Shown piece by piece: positions 1 through 9,148 of a stretch of 64,000 nucleotides of DNA. The translations under genes and the position numbers were made by a program. Every line of letters starts with the position of its first letter. The stretch's first letter is position 1. This stretch comes from Kribbella albertanoniae (GTDB lineage: Bacteria > Actinomycetota > Actinomycetes > Propionibacteriales > Kribbellaceae), in assembly GCF_004348455.1 (NCBI RefSeq), contig NZ_SMKA01000001.1, forward strand, positions 1 through 64,000, in the 5' to 3' direction. The notes under the pieces were generated by a model. It was given only the letters and a program-made list of their open reading frames with translations, searched no databases and was not told where the DNA came from.

Positions 1-12
1 CCCGGTATCCGA

Positions 13-43
13 TTCGAACTCACCCCCCACCTCCCGCTACACT
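13..43 (+). promoter_or_regulatory. possible promoter of the tRNA-Thr gene
   Basis: A -10-like TACACT lies at 38-43 with a weak -35-like TTCGAA at 13-18, a 19-base spacer. Transcription from here would start about a dozen bases before the mature tRNA. The match is loose and the call rests on position. Confidence 0.35.
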
Positions 44-61
44 CTTCCCTCGGTACCACCC

Positions 62-137
62 GCCGCCTTAGCTCAGTCGGCAGAGCGTCTCACTCGTAAT
101 GAGAAGGTCGTCGGTTCGATTCCGACAGGCGGCTCCA
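62..137 (+). tRNA. tRNA-Thr (anticodon CGT), CCA encoded
   Basis: The acceptor arm GCCGCCT (62-68) pairs with AGGCGGC (127-133). It is followed by discriminator T134 and an encoded CCA (135-137). The anticodon stem TCTCA/TGAGA encloses the loop CTCGTAA, so the anticodon is CGT and the tRNA reads ACG threonine codons. The T arm contains GGTTCGATTCC. All arms are intact. tRNA genes are common integration sites, and this one sits at the edge of a gene-poor, mobile-looking region; I found no integrase and no second copy of its 3' end in the window. Confidence 0.97.
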
Positions 138-139
138 CG

Positions 140-183
140 AAGGCCCCTCTGACCAGGCAAAACGCCCAAGTCAGAGGGGCCTT
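140..183 (+). terminator. terminator hairpin after the tRNA
   Basis: AAGGCCCCTCTGAC (140-153) is perfectly complementary to GTCAGAGGGGCCTT (170-183), giving a 14-bp GC-rich stem with a 16-base loop. It begins two bases after the CCA end of the tRNA, so it is very probably its transcription terminator. Confidence 0.85.
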
Positions 184-1480
184 CCTCGTGTCTCGGATCT
201 GCCAGGTACACGCAAAAGTACACAAAGCCGTTTGAGGCCCGCATGTACCGGCGGCACCAGTAGGCAGGGCCGGCGGTGCGAGAGACCCGGGTAGCCCTCG
301 ATCTGCACGCGCGAGCCCGCCTTGGACCCAACCGGGCGTAGGTGCCCGAGGAGGGCGGCATTTGGTGCCAGCAGTAGTGACCGCGGTCGGCGCCCGCACC
401 TGCGAGCTGCGTGTGGATGGCTGCCACTCGGGCTTCCTCGACTCGCGGGTCTGGGCTTGGCGGCTACTTACGGCGATCATCGACGGTTGGGGAGGATGGC
501 GGCTGGTCGGCGTCACCGTTGCCAACTCCGCGTGCTTGTACCTCCCATACTGCCGGCGAGCGGCAGGGTAGATGCCGGCAGGTGGTCAAGCGGACGAGCT
601 CGGCGTACTTGCACCCACTGCCGTCGCCGTCAGCGGCGTCAGAACTTTCCGCAGATGATGACGGTGGTAGCGGCCGGCCCCATGATGAGGCAAGTCCGGG
701 CTGTGGCTGGACCCTGATCAGCCCCGGAGCAGACCCGCGTTCCGTTCGTGCAGGGGCCGATCGCGGTCTAATCGGCGTGTCAGCGAGGTTTCGACCTTGC
801 ACTTTCGTGGTCCCGATAGGGACCGTGGCTCTAAGCCGCCCACGCTGCGGCCACGAAGGAACCACATGGTGTCATAGAAGCGACCTGAATTAGCCCGGGG
901 CCCAGTTCGGGTCCGCTCATGGGCCCGTGCCTCACGCGGAAGATGCCTGGCGGGCGCGTGTGAGAGACCGAGTGAGGCCGTCTCCAGGGGCACCATTTGG
1001 GTCAGCTGGTTCGGAGGCCAGCAAGTTCCATGCGATTTCCTGGTTGGCGCAGGATGATAAGGAGTGGTCCTCCCGGCTGCAGGCGCGCCACGAAGAGCTA
1101 GGGCTGAGGCTGACCGTGACAGGGGATCAGCTGCCCGCACCTAGGGCGGTTGCCTGCTGTTGGACTGCGCCGTCCTGTCGGTGTGTGCCCACCTCATTGA
1201 GCACACACCGATGGCGCAGTCCAACAACTTCAGGCCAGCGAGGAGGAGAAACTCCTTGCCAGCGGCCCCGGACGAACCTTGAGATCGCCGACGGGGGGCC
1301 GCGGTGCTGGGAGGGGGAGTTTGTCCCAGGTGCTCCAGGTTAGTCCGGGACGTGATTCGGATCGACTGAATTGCACGTTGTTGCAGGTGCCAACATGAGA
1401 TCGAGATCGACTTCGTGTCTGGAGCAGCGAACATAGCTTTTGCACTCCTTCCGATGGTGATCTGTTGGCATCGGACGCGA
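184..1480. other. stretch with no supportable gene
   Basis: About 1.3 kb with many open frames but none that reads like a protein family or has a good ribosome site. The leftward frames that run into the tRNA (68-427, 73-525) are translations of tRNA sequence. The only structured element seen is the inverted repeat at 1159-1225. The stretch looks like decayed island DNA or attachment-site flank. Confidence 0.5.
1159..1225. repeat. long imperfect inverted repeat (structured RNA or element remnant)
   Basis: The outer arms GTTGGACTGCGCC (1159-1171) and GGCGCAGTCCAAC (1213-1225) match over 13 bp. The inner arms TCGGTGTGTGC (1178-1188) and GCACACACCGA (1201-1211) match over 11 bp. The arms are separated by a bulge of six bases on one side and one on the other, with a 12-base loop. 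Two nested perfect arms of this length are unlikely by chance. No gene adjoins it closely, so it is not an obvious terminator. Confidence 0.6.
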
Positions 1481-2521
1481 CTAGAGCAGCGAAAGCTGTT
1501 CGGTGTCAGGGAAGTCGAAGAACACCATCTGCTCGGCCGAAATCATGCCTGTATCGGTCAGCAACCGTGCCTCGCGAGCGTTGAGCGCGAAGACGACGAT
1601 CTGCCCGTATAGCCGATGCAGCGATGCCGGGCTGGGGCGAAGGGTCCTGAACAGACGGTTGCGCAAGTAGAGTTCGTCGAGCTCTCGCTGCTGTCGTTCG
1701 GCCTCCTGTCGCGCCTTCTAGGCCTCCTGCTGACGTTGTTTCCAAGCGTCCTGGCGTTGACGCACCACCTCATGTCAGGACTCGGCGTCGATGCTGGCAG
1801 CGCTGACCCCACAGTCCGCGGCGCCGCGCGTAGCGGCAGGGCCGACCTTGATCTGCCGGTACCGCGGGAACACGCTATGGAACACCAGCGACCCTTCCTG
1901 AACCCCGCGGACAAACTCGACCAACGTCAGGTGCGGAGGCATCCACCACCGTCCTGGCTGAAATCGAACTCAGCCACGCTGTCGATGACGACAAGACTGG
2001 ATTTCTTGGCGACGCGAATGGATGGCACGGTTCCGATCCACCCGGACCAGAGTGGGCTGACCCAGCACACCTCGACGTCGGCGGACTCGTAGCGGGCGGT
2101 CCGGTCGCGGATGTCGTCGTCAGCGATTGGCGAAAGCTGCGCCTCCCAAGCGATCCGGCGGACCCCATCCGGCGATGACGCGAGCACGTCGGCCCGCCGG
2201 GCGCCGACCGGACCGACCACCTCCAGCTCGGCCCGCCCGGCAGCCGGCCGCGCGGACGGCGGTGGCCATCGCGAGCTTCAGCTAGTAGTGCTTCTGAGAC
2301 TTGTTGAGCCGGGCACAGTCGGGCGGCCGACAAGGGTCGTGGGCGAAGTGTCGCAACCCGCGCCTAGACACACGGGCGTGCACGCAGGGGTCGCACTCTG
2401 GGCACCGCAGCGCGACACGCGGCCGCACCTTGTGCACCTGGTCCCAGGTCAGGCCGTAGCCGAGATCAGGCAAGGTCGCGTCGACGCGACCAGCGTCGGC
2501 ATGGATCGCGGAAAGGGTCAT
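1481..2521 (-). pseudogene. broken CoiA-like (competence protein CoiA family) gene
   Basis: Reading leftward from 2521, the first piece (to 2282) starts MTLSAIHADAGRVDATLPDL. It contains CPEC, VHARVSRRGLRHFAHDP and CARLNKSQKHY, the zinc-binding N-terminus of actinobacterial CoiA-like proteins, and ends at an in-frame TAG (2282-2284). After a shift near 2230 the reading continues in a second frame (about 1927-2230) with RRADVLASSPDG and WEAQLSPIADDDIRDRTARY, the nuclease-like core of that family. Near 1925 it shifts again (LVEFVRGVQEGSLVFHSVFP), and there are further stops before a coiled, RQRQDAW-type C-terminal part ending at 1481. At least two frameshifts and two or three stops mean it cannot make a full protein. 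CoiA-like proteins are thought to act on incoming DNA in natural competence; here it is a relic at the start of the island. Confidence 0.75.
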
Positions 2522-2641
2522 CCCCTGCCCGGTTAGCAGCGGGCTGCCGTCGGGGTGCCGATTGATTCAGGACAGACCTCCGAGGTCCAGCTCGTGCTGA
2601 GCGCGGGTAACGTCCTCCGACATTTCGCTGCCTGCGCTCAA

Positions 2642-2812
2642 TTAGCGACTTTTGTGCTCGTCGAGCACTGTGCTGCCGCCGTGCCACCACGTGCCGCACG
2701 TCGGGCACTTGATCTTCCAGTCGTCGGAGCCGGGGATTGGGATCATCTGCCCGACGTTTTCGCCACTCGACGGGCACCGGCCGTCCGTACTGCTGGGGGT
2801 CCCATTGCTCAT
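2642..2812 (-). CDS. small putative zinc-ribbon protein, function unknown
   Basis: A 56-residue frame (MSNGTPSSTDGRCP...DEHKSR). The upstream GAGGCGA supports the start at 2812 rather than the longer frame from 2914. It has a CPSSG then CPTCG arrangement with a nearby histidine (TWWHGG), which looks like a minimal zinc ribbon. It lies about 200 bases beyond the end of the pPIWI-RE operon on the same strand and could be co-transcribed. I do not recognise a named family. Confidence 0.5.
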   Translation of the reverse strand: MSNGTPSSTDGRCPSSGENVGQMIPIPGSDDWKIKCPTCGTWWHGGSTVLDEHKSR

Positions 2813-3020
2813 TGTTGTGTTCGCCTCTCGGTAGCAATGGCCAGGACTGTGTAGCGTAGCGATTGACCTCTTTCGAGGCAGCTTGAAGCCGCACCCCACA
2901 CCGTTCCACCGCAATGAGCCGGGGCGGCAGTCTGGACAATCTCTCGCAGTCGAGCAGGCCAGGGCTGGGGAGAGTGGCCATGGAGACTTCGAACCGTGGG
3001 TTGCCCAAACGAGTTTTCCC

Positions 3021-5837
3021 TCACGTCTCCTCGATGCCGGGCTCGATTACCAGCTCCGCTTCGTAGGCGATCGTTCGCCGGTACTGGGGATGATCCTCGT
3101 CCATCTGCTTGGCTGCGTGGAGAGGAACGGGATAGCGCGTGCGCGAGTCCCAGAACTGGGCCTGGTGGCACAGTTTGGCGGTCGTGATCGCGAGGGCCTC
3201 GGCCGAGACATCGTCAGCGCAGGTGAGCGGGTAGATCTCAGTTCCTTTCATGGAGTACCAGTTTTGCGGCATCTCTCCTTTGCGTCGATCCTCTTTGTTG
3301 TCTGAGGCCACAGAGCGTTTAGCGTCCCACCGGGTGTACTCGGCTCCCAGCCGGCCTGCCTTAGCGCCGTCATAGGAGCGTGGAACGGTCGGAAGGATCC
3401 ACACCGGACTGCCGAAATCCGTCGTGACCTCGTACAGCGTCGTTGCGGTGGCCTGGTCCTTCGGCGCGCTGTCCTCGGCCTTCGCAAGATGGGTACTCCC
3501 GACAGGCTGGGGCACCTCATCGGCGTCGATGTTGATGCGGATGATCGCCCGTGGTCGCTCATCGTGGTGCAGCGTGCTGCCCGGAAGCCAGTGGCGGCTG
3601 TTGCGCGCCTCGGGAGAGCTGCTCAGACGCCCGTTCTGGAGGCCGTCCCACATTCGCCTGGACGTCGACTCGTCCATAGTGACGACGTACGGGGTGCCAT
3701 GCAGCTCGTCGACCAGGTCGGCGAGGGCACCCTCGACGGACTCTGCTGCACCATCCCATCGCTGCCGATAGGTCCCTTTGTCGCCACGAATCTCCGGATA
3801 CGCACTGGCGTGGAAAGCCGGTTGCGCCAGGGAGTAGTGCTGCCAGTTCGGGTTGGTCGAACTCCAGCCGAGCATCGTCCAGGTGCCGCCGGTCTCCTTG
3901 GGGGGAACGAGGGCTGTCGCCGTGATCACTACCTTGGGTTGGCCGAACTCGCCCTTGCGCCGGTTCTGCTGCCTCACATGGATACCGACGTGCGCGATCT
4001 GATCGACGGCGTAGCCCGCCTTCTCCGGCTGGAGAGCGTTCGCGATGCGGTCGTCGAGGATGCCGAGCGAACGGTAGAGGTCGAGGAGGGCCTTCTCGGC
4101 TGGGTGGTCATCCTTGGCCGTGGGTTGGATGACGGTGCCTTGGTCGTCACGGCCTTTGAGGTACTGCGTTGACACCCCGAGCGGTGCCAGCAGCATTTTG
4201 GACTGCGGCTTGCCGTCGATATCGTCGGGGTTCACTCCGGTGTCGTCCACTAGCGGGATCTCGGTCTCGCACCAGGCGCCGACCAGGACACCAGCCTTTG
4301 GCTGAACAGCTGCCCCGAGATCGGCCAGCGCCTGCCGGCGGCCGTCGGGAAGTCCGGGCTCGAGGAAGCTGGCGGCATTGTGGAACACCGCAACGACCTT
4401 GTCGCCGTACAGGGGCAGTGGGTCGCCGTCGCGCGGGTCGAGGCCGTCCGGAGAAAGGCCGAACGACTTGCAGAAGGTATCGAGCATCCGCAGCCGGGTT
4501 TCGTCCCGGTACCACAGACACACGATTCGGAGTTGCGCGCGGCCGACAGCCTGGACAGAGGCGAGGATGGCCTCGGGGGCTGGGAACAGGGTGCCTCGCT
4601 GCTTGATCGGCCCAAGTGACTTCGGGTTCGGGTGTTGCTCGCGTTCGGCCTTGCGGCGCTCGTACTCGAGCTTCGAGATGTTCTCTGGGTCGGTCGGACG
4701 GTGCGGCATGGCCATCTTGACCTCGCGCATCTCCAATGGCCGCGCCTCGGCGGAGAATACTTTCGTGAAGTGCTGGTGCAGCAGCCGCAGGTGCTGCATG
4801 CCTGTTCCCGTACCAATGGGGAAGCGATAGTTCTTGGGCAGGACAGGCCACACCTGGCCGGGGTGTTCGGCAGGAAAGTGAGGCGGTTCCTTGCGCTCTC
4901 TTGCGGCGGCGAGGAGTTGCTGCTCCCGCTGTGACCGCTCGTGGATGGTACGCAGGATCGAAGAGTCCACCTGCAATCGTCCGAGAGCCTCGAGGGCCAG
5001 GCGATTGATGGTCCGGGCGCCACCGCGGCCGTTGAGAGCGAACTCCAGCAGAGGCCGGCCAAGCCCGGCCTGTTCGGCGAGAGCGGTCTTGGAGAAGACA
5101 AGCGACGAGGAGATACGCGTTACCCGTGAACTGAGTAGGAGGACCGGGTTGCCGATATTGGGCATCGTCTTCAGCTTCAGAGCTGTCCGGGACAGCGCGA
5201 AGCGGCCCCCTTGATCGTTCTCCCAGGGATCGTCAAGCGCAACCAGGCCGCCAGTGGTATCGGAGCGAAGCCGGATGTTCTTGCTGTCGGAGATCTCCCA
5301 GGGTTCGGCGGCGAGGTGCCGGGACAGCTCCCAGGCGATGGTGCGATACAGCCAGCCGGGCGCCGCTGGCTGGGCGTTGTCTGCCGGTTCGAGATAGTTG
5401 GAGAGCCGGTGGGCAACTTCTGGGGTGTCAGCGATCCGTTTGGCCAGCTCTGGTGGGGCGCCGAGTTCGATCGTGGCGCCGTCCTCGCCGAGGGCAAGGT
5501 GGTAGGTCAGTGTGAAGACGCGGCGGAGAAGTTTGTCGTCGATCGGGTGGAGCGAGGCGAGAAATCGCTCCGTCCGGCCAGGTCCGAGGTAGACGTACCC
5601 GCCGCCCGTCATGCTGAGTACTGTGGTCGCGATTGAGTACGGTACTTGGGCGTCGTCGTTGCGGTACTTCCTCTTGCACTGGGTGTCGAAGTCGTCCCAG
5701 AGCTTCCATGTCTCGTCGTCGAACTGCCGTACGTGGACGACGGAGTCGCCGACGAGTTCGGGTGTGCAGCGGAAGGCGAGGGTGTTCAGGTACTTGCCGG
5801 GGTCGCGGTCGTCGCTCGTCACTTCGTCTCGTCTCAT
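3021..5837 (-). CDS. pPIWI-RE protein (prokaryotic PIWI/Argonaute-like, RE family)
   Basis: 938 residues. The start at 5837 forms an ATGA overlap with the helicase stop; the open frame extends on to 6488, but that part lies inside the helicase gene. The protein matches the architecture I know for pPIWI-RE: a long N-terminal module of unknown fold, then an RNase H-like PIWI domain in the second half. The last ~130 residues include WILPTVPRSYDGAKAGR, NWYSMKGTEIYPL and a segment rich in His/Arg (LCHQAQFWDSRTRYPVPLHAAKQMD), resembling the C-terminal core of RNAseH_pPIWI_RE. I could not assign the signature Arg and Glu residues with certainty or say whether the site is catalytic. Together with its neighbours it forms the standard pPIWI-RE, DinG-like helicase and nuclease-like trio described from comparative genomics as a probable defence system against invading nucleic acid, possibly targeting RNA-DNA hybrids. 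Confidence 0.85.
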   Translation of the reverse strand: MRRDEVTSDDRDPGKYLNTLAFRCTPELVGDSVVHVRQFDDETWKLWDDFDTQCKRKYRNDDAQVPYSIATTVLSMTGGGYVYLGPGRTERFLASLHPIDDKLLRRVFTLTYHLALGEDGATIELGAPPELAKRIADTPEVAHRLSNYLEPADNAQPAAPGWLYRTIAWELSRHLAAEPWEISDSKNIRLRSDTTGGLVALDDPWENDQGGRFALSRTALKLKTMPNIGNPVLLLSSRVTRISSSLVFSKTALAEQAGLGRPLLEFALNGRGGARTINRLALEALGRLQVDSSILRTIHERSQREQQLLAAARERKEPPHFPAEHPGQVWPVLPKNYRFPIGTGTGMQHLRLLHQHFTKVFSAEARPLEMREVKMAMPHRPTDPENISKLEYERRKAEREQHPNPKSLGPIKQRGTLFPAPEAILASVQAVGRAQLRIVCLWYRDETRLRMLDTFCKSFGLSPDGLDPRDGDPLPLYGDKVVAVFHNAASFLEPGLPDGRRQALADLGAAVQPKAGVLVGAWCETEIPLVDDTGVNPDDIDGKPQSKMLLAPLGVSTQYLKGRDDQGTVIQPTAKDDHPAEKALLDLYRSLGILDDRIANALQPEKAGYAVDQIAHVGIHVRQQNRRKGEFGQPKVVITATALVPPKETGGTWTMLGWSSTNPNWQHYSLAQPAFHASAYPEIRGDKGTYRQRWDGAAESVEGALADLVDELHGTPYVVTMDESTSRRMWDGLQNGRLSSSPEARNSRHWLPGSTLHHDERPRAIIRINIDADEVPQPVGSTHLAKAEDSAPKDQATATTLYEVTTDFGSPVWILPTVPRSYDGAKAGRLGAEYTRWDAKRSVASDNKEDRRKGEMPQNWYSMKGTEIYPLTCADDVSAEALAITTAKLCHQAQFWDSRTRYPVPLHAAKQMDEDHPQYRRTIAYEAELVIEPGIEET

Positions 5838-8800
5838 CGGGTGCTGGTTTCGATTCCGGCGTAGGACAGGAAGGCGTTGAGTGCCTCGCCGTACAGGTCG
5901 TTCATCCGTTGGCGTACGTCGGGTGGCCACTGGGAGTGCATACGGCGGAGGACGGTTTCCAGGTCGGCACTCCAGGTGTCCTCGTGGAACGCGTAGTCGA
6001 CCAGATGCAGTACAGCCTCGGTGCCGCCGCGGCGGGCGCGGCCGGCGAGCTGGATGAGGTCGACGATCATGCCCGCGACGATCTCTTCTTGCAGGGACTT
6101 GTGCATCGCGGTGAACTGCGGGGCGGTCCGCAGGATCAGCGACAAGCGATCCCAAGCCGCTTCGCAGGCCCTCGCCAGCGCCTCTGACGGATCCGGGACA
6201 CCGCCGACCGGCAGCGCACCTACACCGGCGGCGTTGATGCTGCCGTACATCTCGGCCGAGTCCTCGAGCAGGGCGAGCGGGCGTACGCAGAGGTAGACCG
6301 AGCGGACCGCAGAGCGGGTGCCCTTGACGATGTTGAGTCCGCGGGCGATGAGCGACAGTGGAACGACGAGGATCTTGCCGTGCTGTGGGAAGTCCTCGAA
6401 CTCCTCGGCAGTCAGTCGCGTGGCTACGCTCTGTTTGGGTAGGTCCGGGTCGGCGCTGTGGCGATCCGGCTTCCGTACTGCGACGCACAGACCGCCGTCG
6501 AACCGTCCGGATCGGGAGATGCCGTGCGCGAGCCAGGCGCAGTGCTGGTAGGAGTTGGCGACGATTAGGACGTGTGCGCGGTCCGGATCGTCGACGGCGG
6601 TGCGTTCGAGTTCACGGTGGACATAGCGGTCATAAAGATTGCTGCCAAGTTCGATCAGGGCGTCCTTCTTCCGGCTGGGATGAGTGCCGGAGATTTTGAT
6701 CGGCTCGCCGAACATGGGGTGGTCCTCGCCGTAGTCGATGCGATGCTTGCGGGCCCGAATGGAGTTTGCCTGGGCGTCGGTCATCCACCAGCGAACTGGG
6801 GCGTGGATGTGCTCGCGGACGGCTTGGGGGAAGTAGGAGGTGGCAGACAGGCCCATGACCGGACGTTCGACGCCTGCCAGGACGAGCGAGACGATCCCGC
6901 CGAGCTCGGCAGTGAACGTGTGCGGATCGCCACCGATGGTCTGGGCGACGAGGGCAGCGTTCTTCTCGCGGTCGTCGAGCCCCGTGACCCGATATCCGGT
7001 GAGCGCGCGGCCCAGCATCCCGACGGGCTGTACCGCCGACATCGCGCTGGACTGGAGTCTCTCCACGATCTTCTGAGCGGAGCGCAGGCCGGACGAGCGA
7101 TGGCCGTGCGCCTTGTCCTGAAGCTCTGACAGTGCCTCGTCCAGTTCGAGCATCGCCGCCCGGATGACCAGCAGGTTGATGGCCTGTGCACGCTGATGCG
7201 GGTCCTTGACGACATCGGTGAGGACCTCGTGCAGTTCGACCTTGACGGCGTCCAGGAGATGCTCGCCTCGCGGTGCGACGAGCGCAGTGAGCGCTTCCCT
7301 GACCTCGGGCCACTCCGGTGCCGGCACCGTCGTCGGCCCGGCGAGTGGATCGTGCCGCTGGTAGCGCGGCGGCATCAGTGCGCTCAGCCGTTGGTTGAGA
7401 TCGGCAGGAATCTCGGACAGGTCGGCATCCTCCGTCTGTGGCCACAGGATCCGCAGCAGCGTGCGGTCGCGAGCGCGGGCCAGGTGCCAGCGGGTGCTGG
7501 TCTGATCCGGGACGCGGTCTTTCGCGCGTTCGTCCTCGGTGACGTTCAGGCTGAGGGCGCCTTGGCAGATGCTGAGCAGGAGGAACTCGGCCATCAGCCG
7601 GACGTGGCTGACCGCGGGCAGGAGGTCATGTTCGTCGTTGATGCGGAGCCGTTTGGTGTCGGTGTCCAGCTCCTGGGGTGCTGCTGACCAATGCCGGCGG
7701 GAGTGGAGCTTGATCTCGGTGGCGCACTTGTCGATGGCCCGGGACTGGAACTGGTCGATCTCGTCGACGACGACGGCGTGGCAGGTCCGCAGTGCGAACT
7801 CAGCGGCAGTCATGCCGCGTACCGGGCGGCCGTCCAGGTTCACGCCGATCTTGAGGTTGCTGAGCATGAAGGCGTAGTGGTTCATGATGACGACGTTGGC
7901 TTCGGCGGCCTCGTATACCGGGGTGTACTTGCCGCAGGTCGGAATCCAGGGACAGGCCGTGGAGCCCACACCCTGCTGGTGCAGCGACTGGCACGGTTCA
8001 CGGCCGGGCGGGTACTCCCCGGTCGCTTCGATGAAGGTTCGCAGGGCACAGCCGTACGCCAGCTGGTCAATGTCCCGTTCTCCCTGCACGCCCCATTCGC
8101 CTGGCGCCTCTGGTTCCTCGTCGATCAGGCCGGCGAGATCGATCGCGCGGTCATGCATGCCGGACGTCGACATCAGGTGGGCGCACGTCGGTTCGTGTTC
8201 GAGGAACTCGGTTTGATGGAGGTGGTGCAGATCCCCTCGGGCTTTCGAGGTCATCGCGAGGCAGGATTTGATGTCCGGGAGCACGATTGCGACCCGCAGG
8301 TCGCGGGTGGCGAACCATGCGGCCATGACGCGGACCAAGACACTCTTGCCCGTGCCTGTCGGTGCGTTGAAGATCTCCAGGCCGCCGGCTGTCAGGCGAA
8401 GCGCGTCAGCGGGGGAGACCGTATCTGCGGTCTTGAGCGCGTCGAAGAGGCCTGCGAGTGTGCGTCGCAGGTAGCGCTCAGTCTCCGGGTAGCGCTGGTC
8501 GATCCTGTCGGCGAGGTCGAGCAGTTCGGGTGTGGGGATACGCAGGTCGGCGAGGTAGGGAACGCTGGTGAGCTGTGGAAGATGGTCGTGGCTGAGCGCC
8601 TCGGTGAACTGCGGGTAGCTGGGGATGGTCAGCCGGCCGTGGACCTGGCCCTCGCCCTGGACGTAGATCTCTCCGGTCAGCCATGTTCCAGGTCCTGCGA
8701 ACTCGGGCGGCTTGGGCCGGGCACTCGGGCGCCGGAAACGCGCAGTCGCCCGGTCGACGTAGCCGAGCAGGTCACCGCCGAGCCGGGGTAGTGTGGCCTG

Positions 8801-9148
8801 TGCCGTGTAGGGGTTGTCGCCGACGACCTCGAACGGCGCAATCGCCGATCCGCCGTCTGCCTCTTGGGTGTTCAGTTGTGCGAGCAATGAACGTGCAGCT
8901 ACCGAGAACTTCCGGACGTCCGCAAGCTCGGGCGGCGCGATCGCGCACAGCATGGCGATCCGCTGCTTCTCCTGATGAGGCAACGCCCTCCATCGATCCC
9001 ACGCCTGGTACTTCCCGGAGAGCAGGAACGCTGCCTGAGTGAACGGGGCAGCCTGACGGATTTCCCCGTCGACCGCCAGCGGAAAATAGTGGGCCGCAAG
9101 GGCCAGAGACGACCAGATTGCGGTGTCCTTGATCGGGACGTCACTCAT
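5834..9148 (-). CDS. DinG/XPD-type superfamily 2 helicase of the pPIWI-RE system
   Basis: 1104 residues. Walker A is NAPTGTGKS (261-269) and the DEAH-type box is VVVDEID (about 460-465). Between them lie cysteines 367, 386, 399 and 405, placed like the iron-sulfur cluster ligands of XPD/DinG helicases, followed by NHYAFML, close to the NHAL motif of DinG. A motif VI-like QLAGRARRGG lies near the C-terminus. The first ~250 residues are a family-specific N-terminal region. In pPIWI-RE loci the helicase (pPIWI_RE_Z) is thought to unwind the target duplex or hybrid for the PIWI protein. The start overlaps the end of the upstream gene by 8 bases, and the stop overlaps the pPIWI-RE start, so the three are translationally coupled. 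Confidence 0.87.
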   Translation of the reverse strand: MSDVPIKDTAIWSSLALAAHYFPLAVDGEIRQAAPFTQAAFLLSGKYQAWDRWRALPHQEKQRIAMLCAIAPPELADVRKFSVAARSLLAQLNTQEADGGSAIAPFEVVGDNPYTAQATLPRLGGDLLGYVDRATARFRRPSARPKPPEFAGPGTWLTGEIYVQGEGQVHGRLTIPSYPQFTEALSHDHLPQLTSVPYLADLRIPTPELLDLADRIDQRYPETERYLRRTLAGLFDALKTADTVSPADALRLTAGGLEIFNAPTGTGKSVLVRVMAAWFATRDLRVAIVLPDIKSCLAMTSKARGDLHHLHQTEFLEHEPTCAHLMSTSGMHDRAIDLAGLIDEEPEAPGEWGVQGERDIDQLAYGCALRTFIEATGEYPPGREPCQSLHQQGVGSTACPWIPTCGKYTPVYEAAEANVVIMNHYAFMLSNLKIGVNLDGRPVRGMTAAEFALRTCHAVVVDEIDQFQSRAIDKCATEIKLHSRRHWSAAPQELDTDTKRLRINDEHDLLPAVSHVRLMAEFLLLSICQGALSLNVTEDERAKDRVPDQTSTRWHLARARDRTLLRILWPQTEDADLSEIPADLNQRLSALMPPRYQRHDPLAGPTTVPAPEWPEVREALTALVAPRGEHLLDAVKVELHEVLTDVVKDPHQRAQAINLLVIRAAMLELDEALSELQDKAHGHRSSGLRSAQKIVERLQSSAMSAVQPVGMLGRALTGYRVTGLDDREKNAALVAQTIGGDPHTFTAELGGIVSLVLAGVERPVMGLSATSYFPQAVREHIHAPVRWWMTDAQANSIRARKHRIDYGEDHPMFGEPIKISGTHPSRKKDALIELGSNLYDRYVHRELERTAVDDPDRAHVLIVANSYQHCAWLAHGISRSGRFDGGLCVAVRKPDRHSADPDLPKQSVATRLTAEEFEDFPQHGKILVVPLSLIARGLNIVKGTRSAVRSVYLCVRPLALLEDSAEMYGSINAAGVGALPVGGVPDPSEALARACEAAWDRLSLILRTAPQFTAMHKSLQEEIVAGMIVDLIQLAGRARRGGTEAVLHLVDYAFHEDTWSADLETVLRRMHSQWPPDVRQRMNDLYGEALNAFLSYAGIETSTR

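Noticed and set aside
68-525. Two leftward open frames whose ends read RNRTDDLLITSETLCRLS and VGIEPTTFSLRVRRSAD
   Set aside because: These are translations of the tRNA-Thr gene itself; such frames are a known artefact at tRNA genes.
464-865. 133-residue leftward frame in the gene-poor start
   Set aside because: No ribosome site, no recognisable motifs and a composition typical of a chance frame in high-GC DNA.
5838-6488. 650-base N-terminal extension of the pPIWI-RE reading frame
   Set aside because: It lies wholly inside the helicase gene, is Arg/Pro-rich and lacks a ribosome site, and the ATGA start at 5837 fits the operon.
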